A DNA stretch of 64,000 nt from Loripinus fragilis (lineage: Eukaryota > Mollusca > Bivalvia > Lucinida > Lucinidae). The stretch is taken from positions 42,083,716 through 42,147,715 of the forward strand of contig OZ026530.1 in assembly GCA_964019695.1 (NCBI GenBank). Direction: 5' to 3'. The notes beneath the pieces were generated by a model. That model searched no databases. It was not told the DNA's origin and was given only the letters and a program-made list of their open reading frames with translations. The translations under genes were made by a program, and so were the position numbers. This document shows positions 10,091 through 21,462 of this stretch, in pieces; within the stretch, counting starts at the first letter, position 1; the number at the start of each line of letters is the position of its first letter.

Positions 10091-10394
10091 TATTTACCAA
10101 TATGCCAAGATAAACAAAGTCAGGATACAGGTTTTAGCACAATAATTGTCTATATTTGCTTTGGATAATCGTTAGAATTTCGATTTTTCTTCTTCCACGT
10201 GACTAAATTTCAGCGTCCATTTCTTTTGCACACGACGCGACGTCATGTGATAAAGTTTCTTAACATGAACTACGCTATTACGTTGAAGCGAAGCTGTGTT
10301 ACTTATTTACGAAAATGGACTATGTCCAACAATGGACTATTTTCACTTATCAAAATATGCTCAGACGTCACTTCAAACTTTTCATAAAACTAAT

Positions 10395-11110
10395 GTACAT
10401 CAAACAATATATCAACAACAACAGAACCATTACCTTAGAACGGACATCAGCCTAAACCATCGGAGGCTAAAATGCATTTTATTCCTGCCAAAGCTTCGCA
10501 CTAGATTCTGTTGCCGTTAAAACACAAAATGGTTTAGCTCGCATGAAGGCTTCCTAACTAATGCAAAGTATCATCAAGAGAAGCAATCGAATCAAATGAT
10601 ATAACAAAGAGGGCTCATAACTCTAAGATATTAAGACTAAAGAAAACCTTAAGTTGAGCTACGGTTGACCAAGCCAACGACACGCATCAGCCACCAACCA
10701 ACGGATTAACGCTTTACGTCAGGGCCTCATTAAGTCACGGGCCTGACCGGGCGTCGTGCAATTAAAGAGGAAACCACTTTTATCAACCGTGATTGGGTTC
10801 ACACCCAGGCATGATATCCATGTTGTATCCCACTTTTTATAACGTTTAATATTTGTTCTTAAAATGATTTCTAAAATAAGGCTTTCCAACAATTCTTTCT
10901 TATAAACTAAATCGCCATAAAATACAGGTTATGGTATGTCTTGTTGCAGAATAGTCTTTAAGCAAATATTGTACATGTATTTTACAATTACCTCTGAGTG
11001 TCCATAATAACATTGAGCAAAAAGCTTTACGGAGTTCATGGAATCGATAACCTTGTTTCAGTAACTCTATGAGATGTATCATATAATTTATGAGTCCCAA
11101 TATCCAAATT
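10395..11110 (-). mobile_element. Penelope-like family B, 5'-truncated copy (UTR plus decayed RT C-terminus)
   Basis: 10395-10760 is family B 3' UTR (AACAACAACAGAACC, CTTAGAACGGACATCAGCCTAA, also at 24.48 kb). 10760-11110 reads, on the minus strand, as a decayed protein end with LLKQGYR-HELRKAF and RHTITC. This corresponds to LLKQGYRYHKLRKTF in the family A RT. Stops and frameshifts make it non-functional. It abuts the 5' end of the LINE. The terminal 45 bp of the UTR found in other copies are missing here. Confidence 0.75.
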
Positions 11111-11394
11111 ACGAAGTGAAGACATAGAAAGAAAGTGCAGTATGGCAGTAAGATTAATTTAATATGATACTTACATCAAAAAGTGCTAAACAATGTCAAT
11201 TTCTGCATTTTAGATTTCTATTTTTACGTTTACCTTGTGACCGTTTATAAGGTTTACGAATATCCAAAAGATAAAAAAATATCAAAACCTTTTAACCTAG
11301 AAATAAACTTCAAACCAAACGTAACTTTACACTGTTTATATAATTTATATGCCTTCTCATGGTATTGGTGAGTGAGTTGTTCAATTTGTCTAAT

Positions 11395-12020
11395 TTACAT
11401 TAAAGTAAGAAAGACGCAAAAATCAGGAAACGATACAATCAAGTACCACACCTGACCCAGGATACAATATCGGAAAGTTACAAAAATACAGTAAACATCA
11501 CCAACAAGGGCCAAGATGTCAACCCTTTCCCAGCAGGTGACCACAAGGCAGCAGAGTACAGCCGCGAAAGCATGTGAAACACAAGACACGAAAAACACAA
11601 ATGATTAACAAAAGAAGTAACGCCTTGGAATGGTCAGTAAAAAATTTTACTGGAAGGCTTAAACAGGTTTCACGGCGCCAACCTCTCCCTAAGTTCCGAT
11701 TTGGATCCAGACACATAGATGTTTAGTTTGCATGAAAGACCCCTGGCTAATCAATGCATCATAAATTAAGATATAAAAAGGAGATTAAGCAAAGATGCAG
11801 GCTCAACAGTACATAAAACTGAATACCGGAGCAGATGAAATCCAATAGGTAAACCCCGGTGGGCCTGACAACAGCCAAAGCTGCAGGGCCCTACCATTTC
11901 GTCAATAGATAAGTCTTTAAGACGGAACTGTCCATCTGAAGTCTGACCCGCCAGCGTGCAATTAAAGAGGAAAGCAAAGTCGAAAACCGTGATTGGGTTG
12001 ACCACAAAGCATGCAGTCCG
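11395..12020 (-). mobile_element. Penelope-like family A, 3' UTR copy (5'-truncated)
   Basis: The 3' terminus lies near 11400 (AATCAAGTACCACACCTGAC on the plus strand). The UTR then runs through the blocks GGTGACCACAAGGC, GGCGCCAACCTC, CATGAAAGACCCC and GGTAAACCCCGGTGGGC to the last RT codons around GATTGGGTTGACCAC. It breaks off near 12020, so only the 3' end was copied. Short ORFs here are UTR shadows. Confidence 0.85.
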
Positions 12021-12950
12021 TCAATTATCAGTAACCCATTTGCATTTTATGGTTCTATTGTCATAAATGCAACAACAATGCCCTAATGAAACCGACAAGG
12101 GTGCAAAATAAACTGTTCCAAAGGGCGTCAATTCTGATGTGTTACTGTAGCATTGAGATTGGACATTTCAAATGTTAAAGAGCAAGTCTGAAAGACATGC
12201 TATCGAGTTATTGCTTAAAGTTCAAATCAGCCCAGATCAACCTATGAGTTACACAAATGAAAAGGGTATTTTTAAGTCCTTGCCAAATTTGGGGAACTTT
12301 ACAGTTCTTTCAATGGAATTTCCTATAGTGTACAGTGCATATGTGGTACATTGCATGCCATTATGCCAATGGTTGTAACAAGCTCTACCCTCTGCTTAGA
12401 TATTATCAACAGCTTGTTATACTAATAGAGTTCCCTCGTGTTGTCCGATGAAGATACAACTCTCATTCTGTACTGCGCTTAGTGTGTATTAAACTAGTAT
12501 ATGTACTAACCGCCTTTGCTGTTTATGGCCCCTAACAACAACAAACTATTTTCCCATTACAAATTGTTTGCCATTTTTCTTCCGTATCGATTGGAAATTT
12601 TATCAGATAATCTTGTTGTATACGCTCGGAAGATGTGATAAAAAATGGATGTCATAAAAATAAAGATTTTAGAAAGGACTAAAGTTTACTATTGTTTTAA
12701 TTCAAAGGAAACTATTTTCAATGTGAACGTATTTTGAGATACTGCCAAAAACTAACCATACGTCAAAGAGAAATTTCCTGGCAGTATTTATTATGGGCAA
12801 TCCATGGCCCTTAAATAGCGTGTTCAAATTTATGGTTTACTTAGGATTTTGCGAGAAATGGCTGAGTTTATGTTTTTAAACAGTGAAAGCACAGTTAATT
12901 CGAAAGAGGATTAATTTGCCTACGTTGTTTTTCGTGAATTATGTTAGGTA
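12021..12950. other. Unassigned DNA
   Basis: AT-rich with no gene seen. A 68-codon frame at 12172-12378 has no recognisable feature. A short inverted word (ATACTGCCA near 12739, TGGCAGTAT near 12780) could form a hairpin. Confidence 0.4.
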
Positions 12951-12954
12951 GACT

Positions 12955-13900
12955 TCGAGCTAAAAAAGGTCCTGCTCCCCCCCCCCCCCCCCCCCCCTAG
13001 GGAATTTTGCGGACATATCCTATCTTGAAGAAAATTCCAAGCCGCATCTTTTAAGAGATGTTTGCACTCTGTGCTCCGGGGCGTTAGTCTCTGACAGCCT
13101 GTTACATATGTTACTGTAACAAACTAAGGAAAAAATCAAAATGAAAGTTTGAGCTACAGAAAGAAGACATTGAACCATCTAGTTATTCAAATTTCTTATG
13201 TAGTTTGCAAGCTGGATGCCTAAGCTGCATAAAAGCAGCATTTTAAACAAAATTACAGCCTTCAATGGTGTTATATGCGTTACATAGATTAAATTTCCCT
13301 TTAAAAGTTAAAATCATGACTAACATCATTCATTTTACAGACGATTTGTGCATTTTTACAAGTGTTTTTAATCTTAGTTTACTAAAGTACTTATTTGACT
13401 AATAGAAAAAACAAAGTTTGCTTTTCTATCTCAAATACATTGTTTTATATGAGCTATTAAACAACCCTACCCCCAATTTTAAGTATCCAATTTTGGTATC
13501 TATTATTGAAGAATATATGAAAATATTTGACGCTCGTGGATAGCTTACACTTTTGGCACTGTCTTGCTAATGCAATAAAGAATCATACATTTGCAAATTT
13601 GACATCAGGATCAGAGCACTTATTAAAGTATGTAACGTATGTTACATGGCATAATGAATGAGCTAGGAAATTTTCTTGGAAGTAAGAAATGATATTTCAG
13701 AAAAATACCGCTTTTCACATTTTTTCGTATTAATCTCTAGCCTCTGGTGCCTTAGTCTTAGTAATTACAGTCATTGCTGATAACAAGCCCTTGGAATTGT
13801 GTTACCTATGTTATATATAACCTTTGTAATCACATATTTCCTAATGCCTATAATATTAAAATATATAGACATATAGATAGAAAATAATAGTTCCCATTTA
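12955..13900 (+). repeat. Element 1 left arm
   Basis: The left inverted arm pairs with 17100-17970. It includes the homopolymer C run at about 12978-12997 and three versions of the palindrome GTAACATATGTTAC (near 13106, 13630 and 13800). Sequence identity falls inward, and the last clear match to the right arm is around 13650. Confidence 0.7.
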
Positions 13901-14039
13901 AATGACACAATTTAATAAATATTCCTATTAAATAAAATTATTCAAAAATAATCTTTATTCAAGTCACCCTCACAATGTCTATCATTGTGTCTGCTTCTAT
14001 TGCAAAATAATCACCCATTTCATCACAACCAGTAGAATC

Positions 14040-14440
14040 ATGGCATTGTATTTGGACTGCAAACTGAGTACAACCCTGTTCCTCTCCACCCCTTTGGGAA
14101 TTGTGCAGACATATCCTACCTTAAAGAACAATTCAAACTGCATCAAATAAGAGATGCTTGCACTCTATTAACTAGGGGGTTAGCCTGTAATGGTATGATA
14201 CGTATGTTACCATATCAATTTAAGAATAAATGAATTGAAAGTCTGAGAAACAGAAAGAAGACATAAAACTATCTATTTATTTGAATCATGTAGTTTGCAT
14301 GCTGAATACCTTTGATACATAAGAAAAGTTTTTTTAACAAATATACAGCTTCCTATGGTGTTATATGTGTTACATTAATTAAGATTACTTTTTAAAATTG
14401 GTAATTGTGACAAACATCACTTATAAGCATTTCGTGTGAT
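14040..14440 (+). repeat. Second, internal copy of the element 1 arm
   Basis: CTGAGTACAACCCTG, GGGAATTGTGCAGACATATC, GAGATGCTTGCACTC and GATACGTATGTTACC repeat the order of words in the left arm about 1.1 kb downstream of it, with many substitutions. It could be a nested insertion or an old tandem duplication. Confidence 0.65.
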
Positions 14441-14449
14441 CCTCCTCTT

Positions 14450-15080
14450 TAGCCATCAAAAGACTTAATTTTCTTTGTATGTGTGGCCAGTGCCAGTGTC
14501 AAACAACTTGACTCAGCCAAACTTGAATCCTTAGCATTCTTCAAAAGCAGAAACAGCATGTCAGTGTCATGGGATCAAACACCTGATTAAATATGGGTTT
14601 AATGCCATTTCACATATATGCATACAATGGAGTATGACTCTGGTATATATCTCTTCCTGTGAAGTGGCAAGAGCAATCTACCTGCCACTGCCTCTGCATC
14701 CATGCTAGTCAAATGATAACTTTGCTCTGATTTTGGAAAATCTATGTCTCTACCGTGTACCTCTAAGAATACTTTAAGATTTCTGACATTGGTCAAACAG
14801 AAATTTGATAGGCTGCTTTTTTTGCATCATTTGCCATGGAACCTATCCAGTCTTTTGGTGCTTAAGTCCTGCGGTCTTAGATCAATAGTATTTTGCTGCG
14901 CCCAAAGAACTTTATAAGTTTTCTTTAGTTACAATGTTGACTCTTGATGGTTTTGGCAGACCGTCTGAAATAATTTCTGTTACAACTTGAAAGATATCTG
15001 GTATAAGCGAAAGAATATGAAGCTGGACATTGCCATCAATTATGTTTGCAGTTGGTTGTTTTTTGATGTCAGTACATTAA
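14450..15080 (-). pseudogene. Decayed coding relic inside element 1
   Basis: Several minus-strand stretches read as protein-like blocks broken by stops and frameshifts. One, near 14940-15060, includes HILSLIPDIFQVVTEIISDG followed by LPKPSRVNIVTKENL. Another at 14599-14796 includes DIDFPKSEQSYHLTSMDAEA and GRLLLPLHRKR. Sequence composition and block order suggest an old open frame of the element itself. I do not recognise the family and assign no function. It could instead be a captured host gene fragment. Confidence 0.5.
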
Positions 15081-16330
15081 AGCATGTCTTAAAATAATGT
15101 AAAACCTATGATTTCTCAGTTTTTGCAGCCATATCATTAGCTGTTGCATTCAAAAGAAGGAAAGTGGACTATAGGTAGAATGGGATAACCAGTAGTTCTA
15201 TATTATGCTCTATGGAAGATTTATACAGAGTAAACAAGTTGATAAGGTGCCTCATTTCATGATCCATTGAAAACACTGAAATTGAAAACACTTGCCTCTG
15301 ACTGTGTAATCAAAAGGGATGTCACGACAATGCCCTTGCTCATTTATTATGACGAGTTATATATGTTACATCCTTTAATAAGCGCTCTTATCTTAGAAAC
15401 TTAGTGAATCATTGAATTGAAAGGGTCTTATTTGCGTTCTTTTCATCATGCATTTCATTGCTTTACCTGCTGTGATACATCTAGTTCGTTTATCTGAAGG
15501 GAAAGAGTTACTTCGGTTTCAGCACTTCAGAAGTACTAAGACTTCAAATAAGTTTTTGAATGCTTGGGGAAAGATAATAAGTGCAGAGACATTATTAGAT
15601 GAAAATATGTGGGTTGCATGTATGAAAAGGCTACATTTATAAAAGTTAACCAGCTAAGATATGTTTCTTTATCACAGAAATATCAAGTTACATCAGTCCA
15701 GGTTCTCATTGCTCTTAATGGCATAGTTTTCCTCCTTGTAAAGCTTTAGTCTTTCTCCTACTTGCAGAGTATACACATACTCAAAGAGCCAACTATTAGG
15801 AATTCATATCAGTTTCCAAATGTTCCAAGCCATAAATGGCAAAATTGGAAAGTTGATAATGGCTCATCAATTTTGAGTGGACTGGTGGTAAAATTTTATA
15901 TTAGTAAATGATTGAAATATTGTGTGATGATTCTACTAGTTGCAAGGAGGCGTGTGATACCCGGTAATAATGATTACCAGAGAAGCAGACAACGACAAAC
16001 GTTTAACATGAGTGTAAAATCGATGCGAAATAGTTTGGACCATTTCATTTATTGTATTTTCTTGTAAAAATGTAAAACTATCTTTTCTATTTGTGGCTCT
16101 ATATTTTGCATTATATGCACAGTATTAGGAAATGTGTCCAAAAGGTCATTGATAACATCTGTAACACCAGTCCATGGGCTTGATAATCAGAAATGAATAT
16201 AATTCCTAGTGTTTTGGCACCAAAGACTTATAAGGACACATTAAGTGTCCTGATCTTTAACCTTATGACATCTTGTAGATATATGAGCAAGACAGACTAA
16301 GAAAATGAAAAATATCCACACGCTGAAATC
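15081..16330. other. Element 1 interior, no intact gene
   Basis: The reverse strand at 15240-15650 has further short protein-like patches, but stops are frequent in all frames. The 64-codon plus-strand frame at 15448-15642 has no recognisable domain. One palindrome of the GTTATATATGTTAC type lies near 15353. Confidence 0.4.
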
Positions 16331-16389
16331 GCTTTCATGTGTTTTGCTTAAACGGTAATAACAAAATTCGCTTCTCTGTAAAACTGGGG

Positions 16390-16905
16390 GTAGGGCTGTG
16401 TATTAGCTCCTATAAGACAATATATTTAAGATAGAAAAAGCAAACTTGGTTTTTCCTATTCATCAATTAAGTATATGTTTGTAAAAGCTAATAAAACAGT
16501 TTGAAACCAAGTCATAGTAGTTGTTTAACTACATGACGATAGCCACAATTATAGCTTTTAAATTATAATTAGGTTCATGTAACGCACATAACACCACAGT
16601 TAGCCGTATTAATGTTAAACAGCTTCCATATGTAGTAAAGACATCCAGTATAAAGACTATAAGAATGTCAATTTATTAGATAATTTTAATGTCTTCTTTT
16701 GGTAGCTCAAACATTCAAATTTCTTATTCTCAAATTGATATAGTAACATATGTAACAAGCTGTTACAGGCAAAAGCCCCGAATTACAAAGTGCAAACATT
16801 TCTTATTAAATGCACCTTGAATGGTTACATAAGATGTAATTTGTCTGCAGAATTCCAAAGGGGATTAGGATGGAGCAGGCCCTTACTCAGCTTGATGTCA
16901 AAATA
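16390..16905 (-). repeat. Third arm copy in element 1 (inverted)
   Basis: Read on the minus strand: AGTAAGGGCCTGCTCC, GGAATTCTGCAGACA, AATGTTTGCACTTTG, GTTACATATGTTACT, and near 16390 the CCCTACCCCCAG block. This is the same order as in the outer right arm, about 1.05 kb inward. Confidence 0.65.
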
Positions 16906-17099
16906 CTGTTTGATGATTTTACTTATCACACTAACATATGTAATGCTCTCTGATCTTTAAAACTTGATGACAACTAGCAGATCTATAAGTCTTTATCATA
17001 GGAGCCAGTTTGAAATCCCTTAACAATGTAAGATATCCAACAGCTGCGAGTTTTTTCACAATTTTAGCTCAAACTTTCAAACTACATTTCCTTTATTTG

Positions 17100-17970
17100 A
17101 TATAGTAACGCATGTGACACACTGTATCAGACTAACGCCCCAACATAGAGAGTGCAAACATTCCTTATTCGATGCAGCTTGAGTTGTACTATAAGAAGGA
17201 ATATGTCTGCAAAAGACCCTCGAGGAGATTAAAACATTTTTAGGCATATCTTACGTAAAGACAATGAACTTGCCCATTTATTACATCAGGTAACATATGT
17301 TACAGCCTCTGATATTAAAATTTTTGCAAAAAACTTGCAGATTTATGAGTATTTTCATATAAGCAAATAAATTCCAAACAATGAAACACATTCATCATCT
17401 GCAAATATTTTTTAACTATTTTTACTTTAGTTTTAATACCAAACATTTCACCTTAAAACTGGGTAGGGGTAGGGTTGTTTAATTGCTTATTTCAGAAAAA
17501 AAATTTAAGCTAGGGAAGCAAACTTTAATTTTTCTGTTAGCCAATTGCATAAGCTAGTCAGACATGGTTAAAAACATTTTGCAAAACACACAGAGAAATT
17601 GTGAATGTAAATGATGTTAGCCACACTTGCAAATTTTAATGGGTTATCTGATTTATGTAGCGCACATGACATCTTAGGAAGCCGCAATTTTGTTCAAATG
17701 GCTGTCATACGTAATTAAGATATCCAGTATGCAGACTATATGAATGATTTTTAAAAATAAATATTTTAATGTCTTTAATTTGTAGCCCAAACTTTCAATT
17801 TACTTTTTCTTAGTTTGATTAAGTAACGTATGTTACAGGCTCTTACAGACTAACGCCCCGGAGCACAGAGTGCAAACATCTCTTAAAAGACTCGGCTTTT
17901 AATTCTCTACAAGATAGGATATGTCTGCAAAATTCCCTAGGGGGGGGAGCAAACCCATTCTCAGCCATCC
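17100..17970 (-). repeat. Element 1 right arm (with a further partial copy at 17100-17255)
   Basis: The reverse complement follows the left arm from the terminal GGGTTTGCTCCCCC through TAGGGAATTTTGCAGAC, GTTTGCACTCTGTGCTCC and TAACATACGTTACT to AACAACCCTACCCCTACC near 17470. A second start (TTTTGCAGACATATTCC, GTTTGCACTCTCTA) at 17100-17235 shows another partial unit. Confidence 0.7.
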
Positions 17971-18079
17971 GTCTAAGGGCCAGTGTCAGGAACTCATTGC
18001 AATATTTTTTTAATTGAAATCAAAAAAACGTAATGGTATATTCGATAGATAAGAGTATAACGTTACTTTTGGCTGTTAT

Positions 18080-18500
18080 TAGGCCCACGGGATTCCTTTT
18101 TATATATTTTATATCTTGATTTATATGTTCTAGGAGATGATGCATAAATAAGTTAGGGGTATTTCATGCAAACCAAACATCTATGTGTCTTGATCCACAT
18201 CTGAATAAAGGGTGAGGTTGGCACCATGAAACCGGTTTAAGCTCTCCAGTAAAATTGTTTTACTGACTGTTCAAAGGCGGTACGTCTTTTGTGGATTTTT
18301 TTTGTTTTGTATGTCTTGTGTTTGACATGCTTTTGAGTCTCTTCATTGGTGCCTTGTGGTCACCTGTTGGGAAAGGACTTACCTCTGTGTTGTCATTTGT
18401 GATGTTTAATTGTGTTTTTGTCGCTTTCACATTTGGTATCATGGGTCAGATGTGGTACATGATTGTATCGTTTCCTGATTTTGCCTCCTTTCTCTATTCC
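18080..18500 (+). mobile_element. Penelope-like family A, 3' UTR fragment
   Basis: GGCCCACGGGATTCC, then a jump to TATATCTTGATTTATATGTT, GAGATGATGCAT, TTTCATGCAAACCAAA, CACCTGTTGGGAAAGG and the terminal GGTACATGATTGTATCG. About 60 bp of UTR present in other copies is deleted near 18100. The 82-codon frame across it is UTR. Confidence 0.8.
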
Positions 18501-18945
18501 CATGCTGAAAAGAAATATAACCCTGGCTACTTCTCTTGATTTGTATAGAGTTGAGTCTTGGTTTGTGACTTCACAATTGCGGTTCGTCTGATGACTGTGT
18601 ATTGACTATATTGTCGCATTGGATAATGCAACACCATTCTCGAGAGACCTGACAATACATCATCTAGGACTCTCGCATTATATGCGTTGGATTATTGGTA
18701 TCTAGCGATATCTAGTTAATCCAATTCAGTCCTCACACTCCTGTAGTGATACAATTTATTATTTTTTATTACCATTCCTCTATTAGTCAGCACTTTCCCG
18801 ATGTAAAGTAAGCGGTGATCACATAAATAAGTGGGGGAGGACTGGCGGTCCAATCCCAGTGTTTCCCACGCAAAAGGCAACACGTCAGTGCGTGTTAGAG
18901 CGCTTTCTGTCTGCGGTCATGAGGCAGCACGGATGTCGAGTCATT
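18501..18945. other. Unassigned DNA between two Penelope-like copies
   Basis: No gene seen. Contains the words CTCGAGAG and CTCTCGCATTATATGCG. The next copy joins near 18947 at TTAGGCTTTAATG. Confidence 0.35.
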
Positions 18946-18949
18946 AGGC

Positions 18950-20110
18950 TTTAATGATAATATATACCATGAAGGCAACATTTCTAAAATGCCAGATTTT
19001 TATGTTTTTTTTCTGTTTTGGAATGTAAAAAACGTAAAAGTAGATCTCATGGTAAACGTAAAAATAGCAACATTAAGCGCAAAATTTGTACTGAAAAACG
19101 CCTAAATACTTCTCTAAAGGATTTTTCTTTGGCTTTAACTAATCATGGTCGGCACGGCTTATTTTCATTTTTAAGTTCTTTTCCTATCTCAGTTTTACAC
19201 ATTTTAGAGTTAGAGGCTAATAAACTTTACGATAGAGCAAACAAATTATATAAAGTAGCACTCCTTACAAGGTGTTATGTTCAACATTTCCTTAGTCCTT
19301 ATATCGATTCTGAGGTAAACCATAAACGACATTTTATCAAAATTCCATTCATTAACAAAGGTAGTGAGTTTATTGATTTACATAGTATCTTCAAGGATAA
19401 TTCAGTGATTTCATCTATTCCAAATTACTTTAATAATTCTGAAACTCCTATCATTTGTTATAAATATAACAAACCATTTAGGTCTACGATATTTAACTTT
19501 AATAAAATTGTAAATGATTTAGATATAGATTCCAATTCTCCTGCCTCCTGAGATTGTAAAAATTCAAATTATTTATATCCCTCTGCAGAGCATATTATTA
19601 CAGGTAATCTAAATGTCATTCCTGGCGCTAGAGTTCGCAATATCATTTCTAAAGGTCCTAAATATAGATTTCCCTCTAATATCGATTTCTCTAAATGTCG
19701 TAGAGAGATCGCTACTTCATTAAATGACTTTAGTAATCGTTGGTGCAAACGGGAAAATGTTAAACCTGATGCAATGAAGGAATGGAAAATTAACGTTTTT
19801 AAAATTATTGATACTCGTATTTCATTTTACTCTCGTAAAACACATCTTTTGCACGCTAAACCTAAATCTTCTTTCGTCATCTTAAACAAGGTATCCAGGA
19901 TTTTCATATAAACTATGTTTTGTTCAAGCAGATAAAGCTGCTAACAATGTTGTAGTTGTTTGACGATTGTATTATATTAATACTCTTAAGCGTGAGCTTG
20001 TTAACACTAATGCCTTTAAACTGCAGCCTTCTTTAAGTGAAAGGGTGATTGTTGATGGGCATGGTTGTCATACAGCCCTACATTTTGGTGTCAAAAACTA
20101 AAGAAAATCA
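18950..20110 (+). pseudogene. Naiad-type Penelope protein: linker with CxC motif and RT N-terminus
   Basis: The first block, from 18950, has YHEGNISKMPDF then a basic patch (KCKKRKSRSHGKRKN, from 19021). From 19018 the frame runs 177 codons to TGA 19549-19551 and is then open another 119 codons to 19911. The join reads Ser-(TGA)-Asp-Cys-Lys-Asn, so the TGA sits at the first Cys of the expected CxC. After two one-base shifts the frame resumes with ADKAANNVVVV followed by TGA 19961-19963, then RLYYINTLKREL and 45 open codons. In relatives a Cys is expected there. TGA rather than TAA/TAG at both Cys sites suggests selenocysteine codons, but this copy is a pseudogene and cannot prove it. Confidence 0.8.
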
Positions 20111-21462
20111 AGACAAAGTTCCTACGTTGTACTGGTTACCTAAACTCCATAAAAAAACCTATAAAGCAAGATTTATTGCTAATTCTAGTTCTTGTACGAC
20201 AACAGAACTTTCTAAATTGTTAACTCGTGTCTTACAGCTGTTAAAAACATGTTATCAAATATTGTGAAAAGGTATACAAGAGATCCGGTAAAAACCTATT
20301 TTGGTCTATTAAAAATTCAGGTGAAATTTTAGATAAACTTAAAGCTAGAGATTTCAATGTGACCAGTTTGTCTACTTATGATTTTTCTATTCGTTACACT
20401 ACTTTACCTCATAATTTAATTAAAGATAAACTTATTGATCTTATTGAAAGAACTTTCCAGAGAGAAGGCTCTCCTTACCTTGCATGTAATGACAGAAATG
20501 CATTTTTTGCTTCAGAAAAACCTAAAAAATATCATCCATGGTCGTGTCAAAATGTATGTGATGCGCTGACCTTTTTGTTGGAAAACATTTTTATTCGATT
20601 TGGCACCAAGCTCTATAGACAAGTAGTTGGGATTCCTATGGGCACTAATTGTGCTCCCCTGGTTGCAGATTTAATCCTGTTTTGTTATGAGAGGGACTTT
20701 ATGATGTCTCTTTCTGATGATAAGCAGGCTGATGTTATTGATGCGTTTAACACTACTTCCAGATATTTGGACGATATTTTAAATACTAATTATGTTTATT
20801 TTGACAATATGGTTAGTCAAATATACCCTTCAGAGCTCCAACTGAATAAAGCCAATGCCTCTGATACCGAAGCTGCATTTTTAGACTTGCATTTGTCAAT
20901 TTCTAATGGTATTGTTTCTACCAAAATTTATGATAAACGTGACGACTTTGATTTTGAAATTGTCAATTTCCCATTTTTAGATGGTGATGTTCCTCGCTCT
21001 ACATCCTATGGAGTCTATATCTCTCAACTCATTCGTTTTGCTAGAGCATCTAGCTATGTTGCTGACTTCAACACTCGCAATCAATTGTTAACTCAGAAAC
21101 TTCTTAAACAAGGCTATCGGTATCATAAACTTCGCAAAACATTTTCAAAATTTTATAGACGATACTATGATTTGATTTCTAAATTCCAAGTTGGACTTAA
21201 ATCTCATTTGCCCCAAGGACTTTCGGAACCTGATTTCTATGGTGACTTGGTGTATAAATTGAAGAAGATCATTGGCTCTGATAATTTTTCAGCGCAGTTC
21301 ATTAAAATAATTTCCCATTATAAAAAGATTGGCTATAACATTAATGTATTGCAACAGACTGCATGCTTGGTAGTCAACCCAATCACAGTTGGCAACTTTA
21401 TTTTTCTCTTTAATTGCACGCTGGTGGGTCGGACTTCAGACTCTATGATGGTTCCGACTTAA
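20049..21462 (+). pseudogene. Naiad-type Penelope reverse transcriptase (frameshifted)
   Basis: Reverse transcriptase of the Penelope/telomerase-related branch. 20090-20260 holds YWLPKLHKKTYKARFIANSS (RT motifs 1-2). After a frameshift the main frame, 20359-21462, has motif A (TYDFS, Asp8), the primer-grip-side motif GIPMGTNCAPLVADL (91-105), motif C YLDD (136-139), and a conserved thumb-like tail with SYGVYISQLIRFAR and LLKQGYRYHKLRKTF. The catalytic aspartates are intact in this segment, although the protein as a whole is broken. The last codons overlap what is UTR in other copies. Confidence 0.9.

Larger units (their letters stand above)
2927..10150 (-). mobile_element. Complete two-ORF non-LTR retrotransposon (LINE), minus strand
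   Basis: Order in the sense direction: a short 5' leader (somewhere between 10090 and about 10390), ORF1, a 48-51-bp-repeat linker, ORF2, a 2-kb repetitive 3' region, and a short pentamer tail (GACTT-type, plus-strand CAAGTCAAGTCAAGTC, 2927-2945). Both ORFs are long, and the endonuclease and RT catalytic residues are present, so the copy looks young and possibly competent. I could not find a target-site duplication by eye, and the exact 5' end is uncertain. The clade is unclear: the ORF2 plan fits the I/Nimb or CR1/L2 side of the APE-type LINEs, while ORF1 is of the L1-like RRM type. Confidence 0.85.
12955..17970. mobile_element. Large terminal-inverted-repeat element (element 1), about 5 kb
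   Basis: Left end: CTGCTC, a run of about 20 C, then CTAGGGAATTTTGCGGACAT. The right end is the inverse near 17965 (GCAAAATTCCCTAGG, then a G run and AGCAAACCC). The arms stay alignable for at least 700 bp with shared words such as TTTGCACTCTGTGCTCCGGG and AACAACCCTACCCC. Diverged extra copies of the arm start lie near 14050 (same orientation as the left arm) and near 16900 and 17235 (as the right arm), so the element contains nested or repeated units. It carries a decayed coding relic but no intact transposase. The superfamily is unknown: C/G-rich ends with long arms do not settle it, and no target duplication was found. Confidence 0.75.

Noticed and set aside
20359..21462. Telomerase reverse transcriptase gene
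   Set aside because: Penelope RTs are related to telomerase, but the multicopy nature, the 3'-truncation series and the linked GIY-YIG domain show a retroelement.
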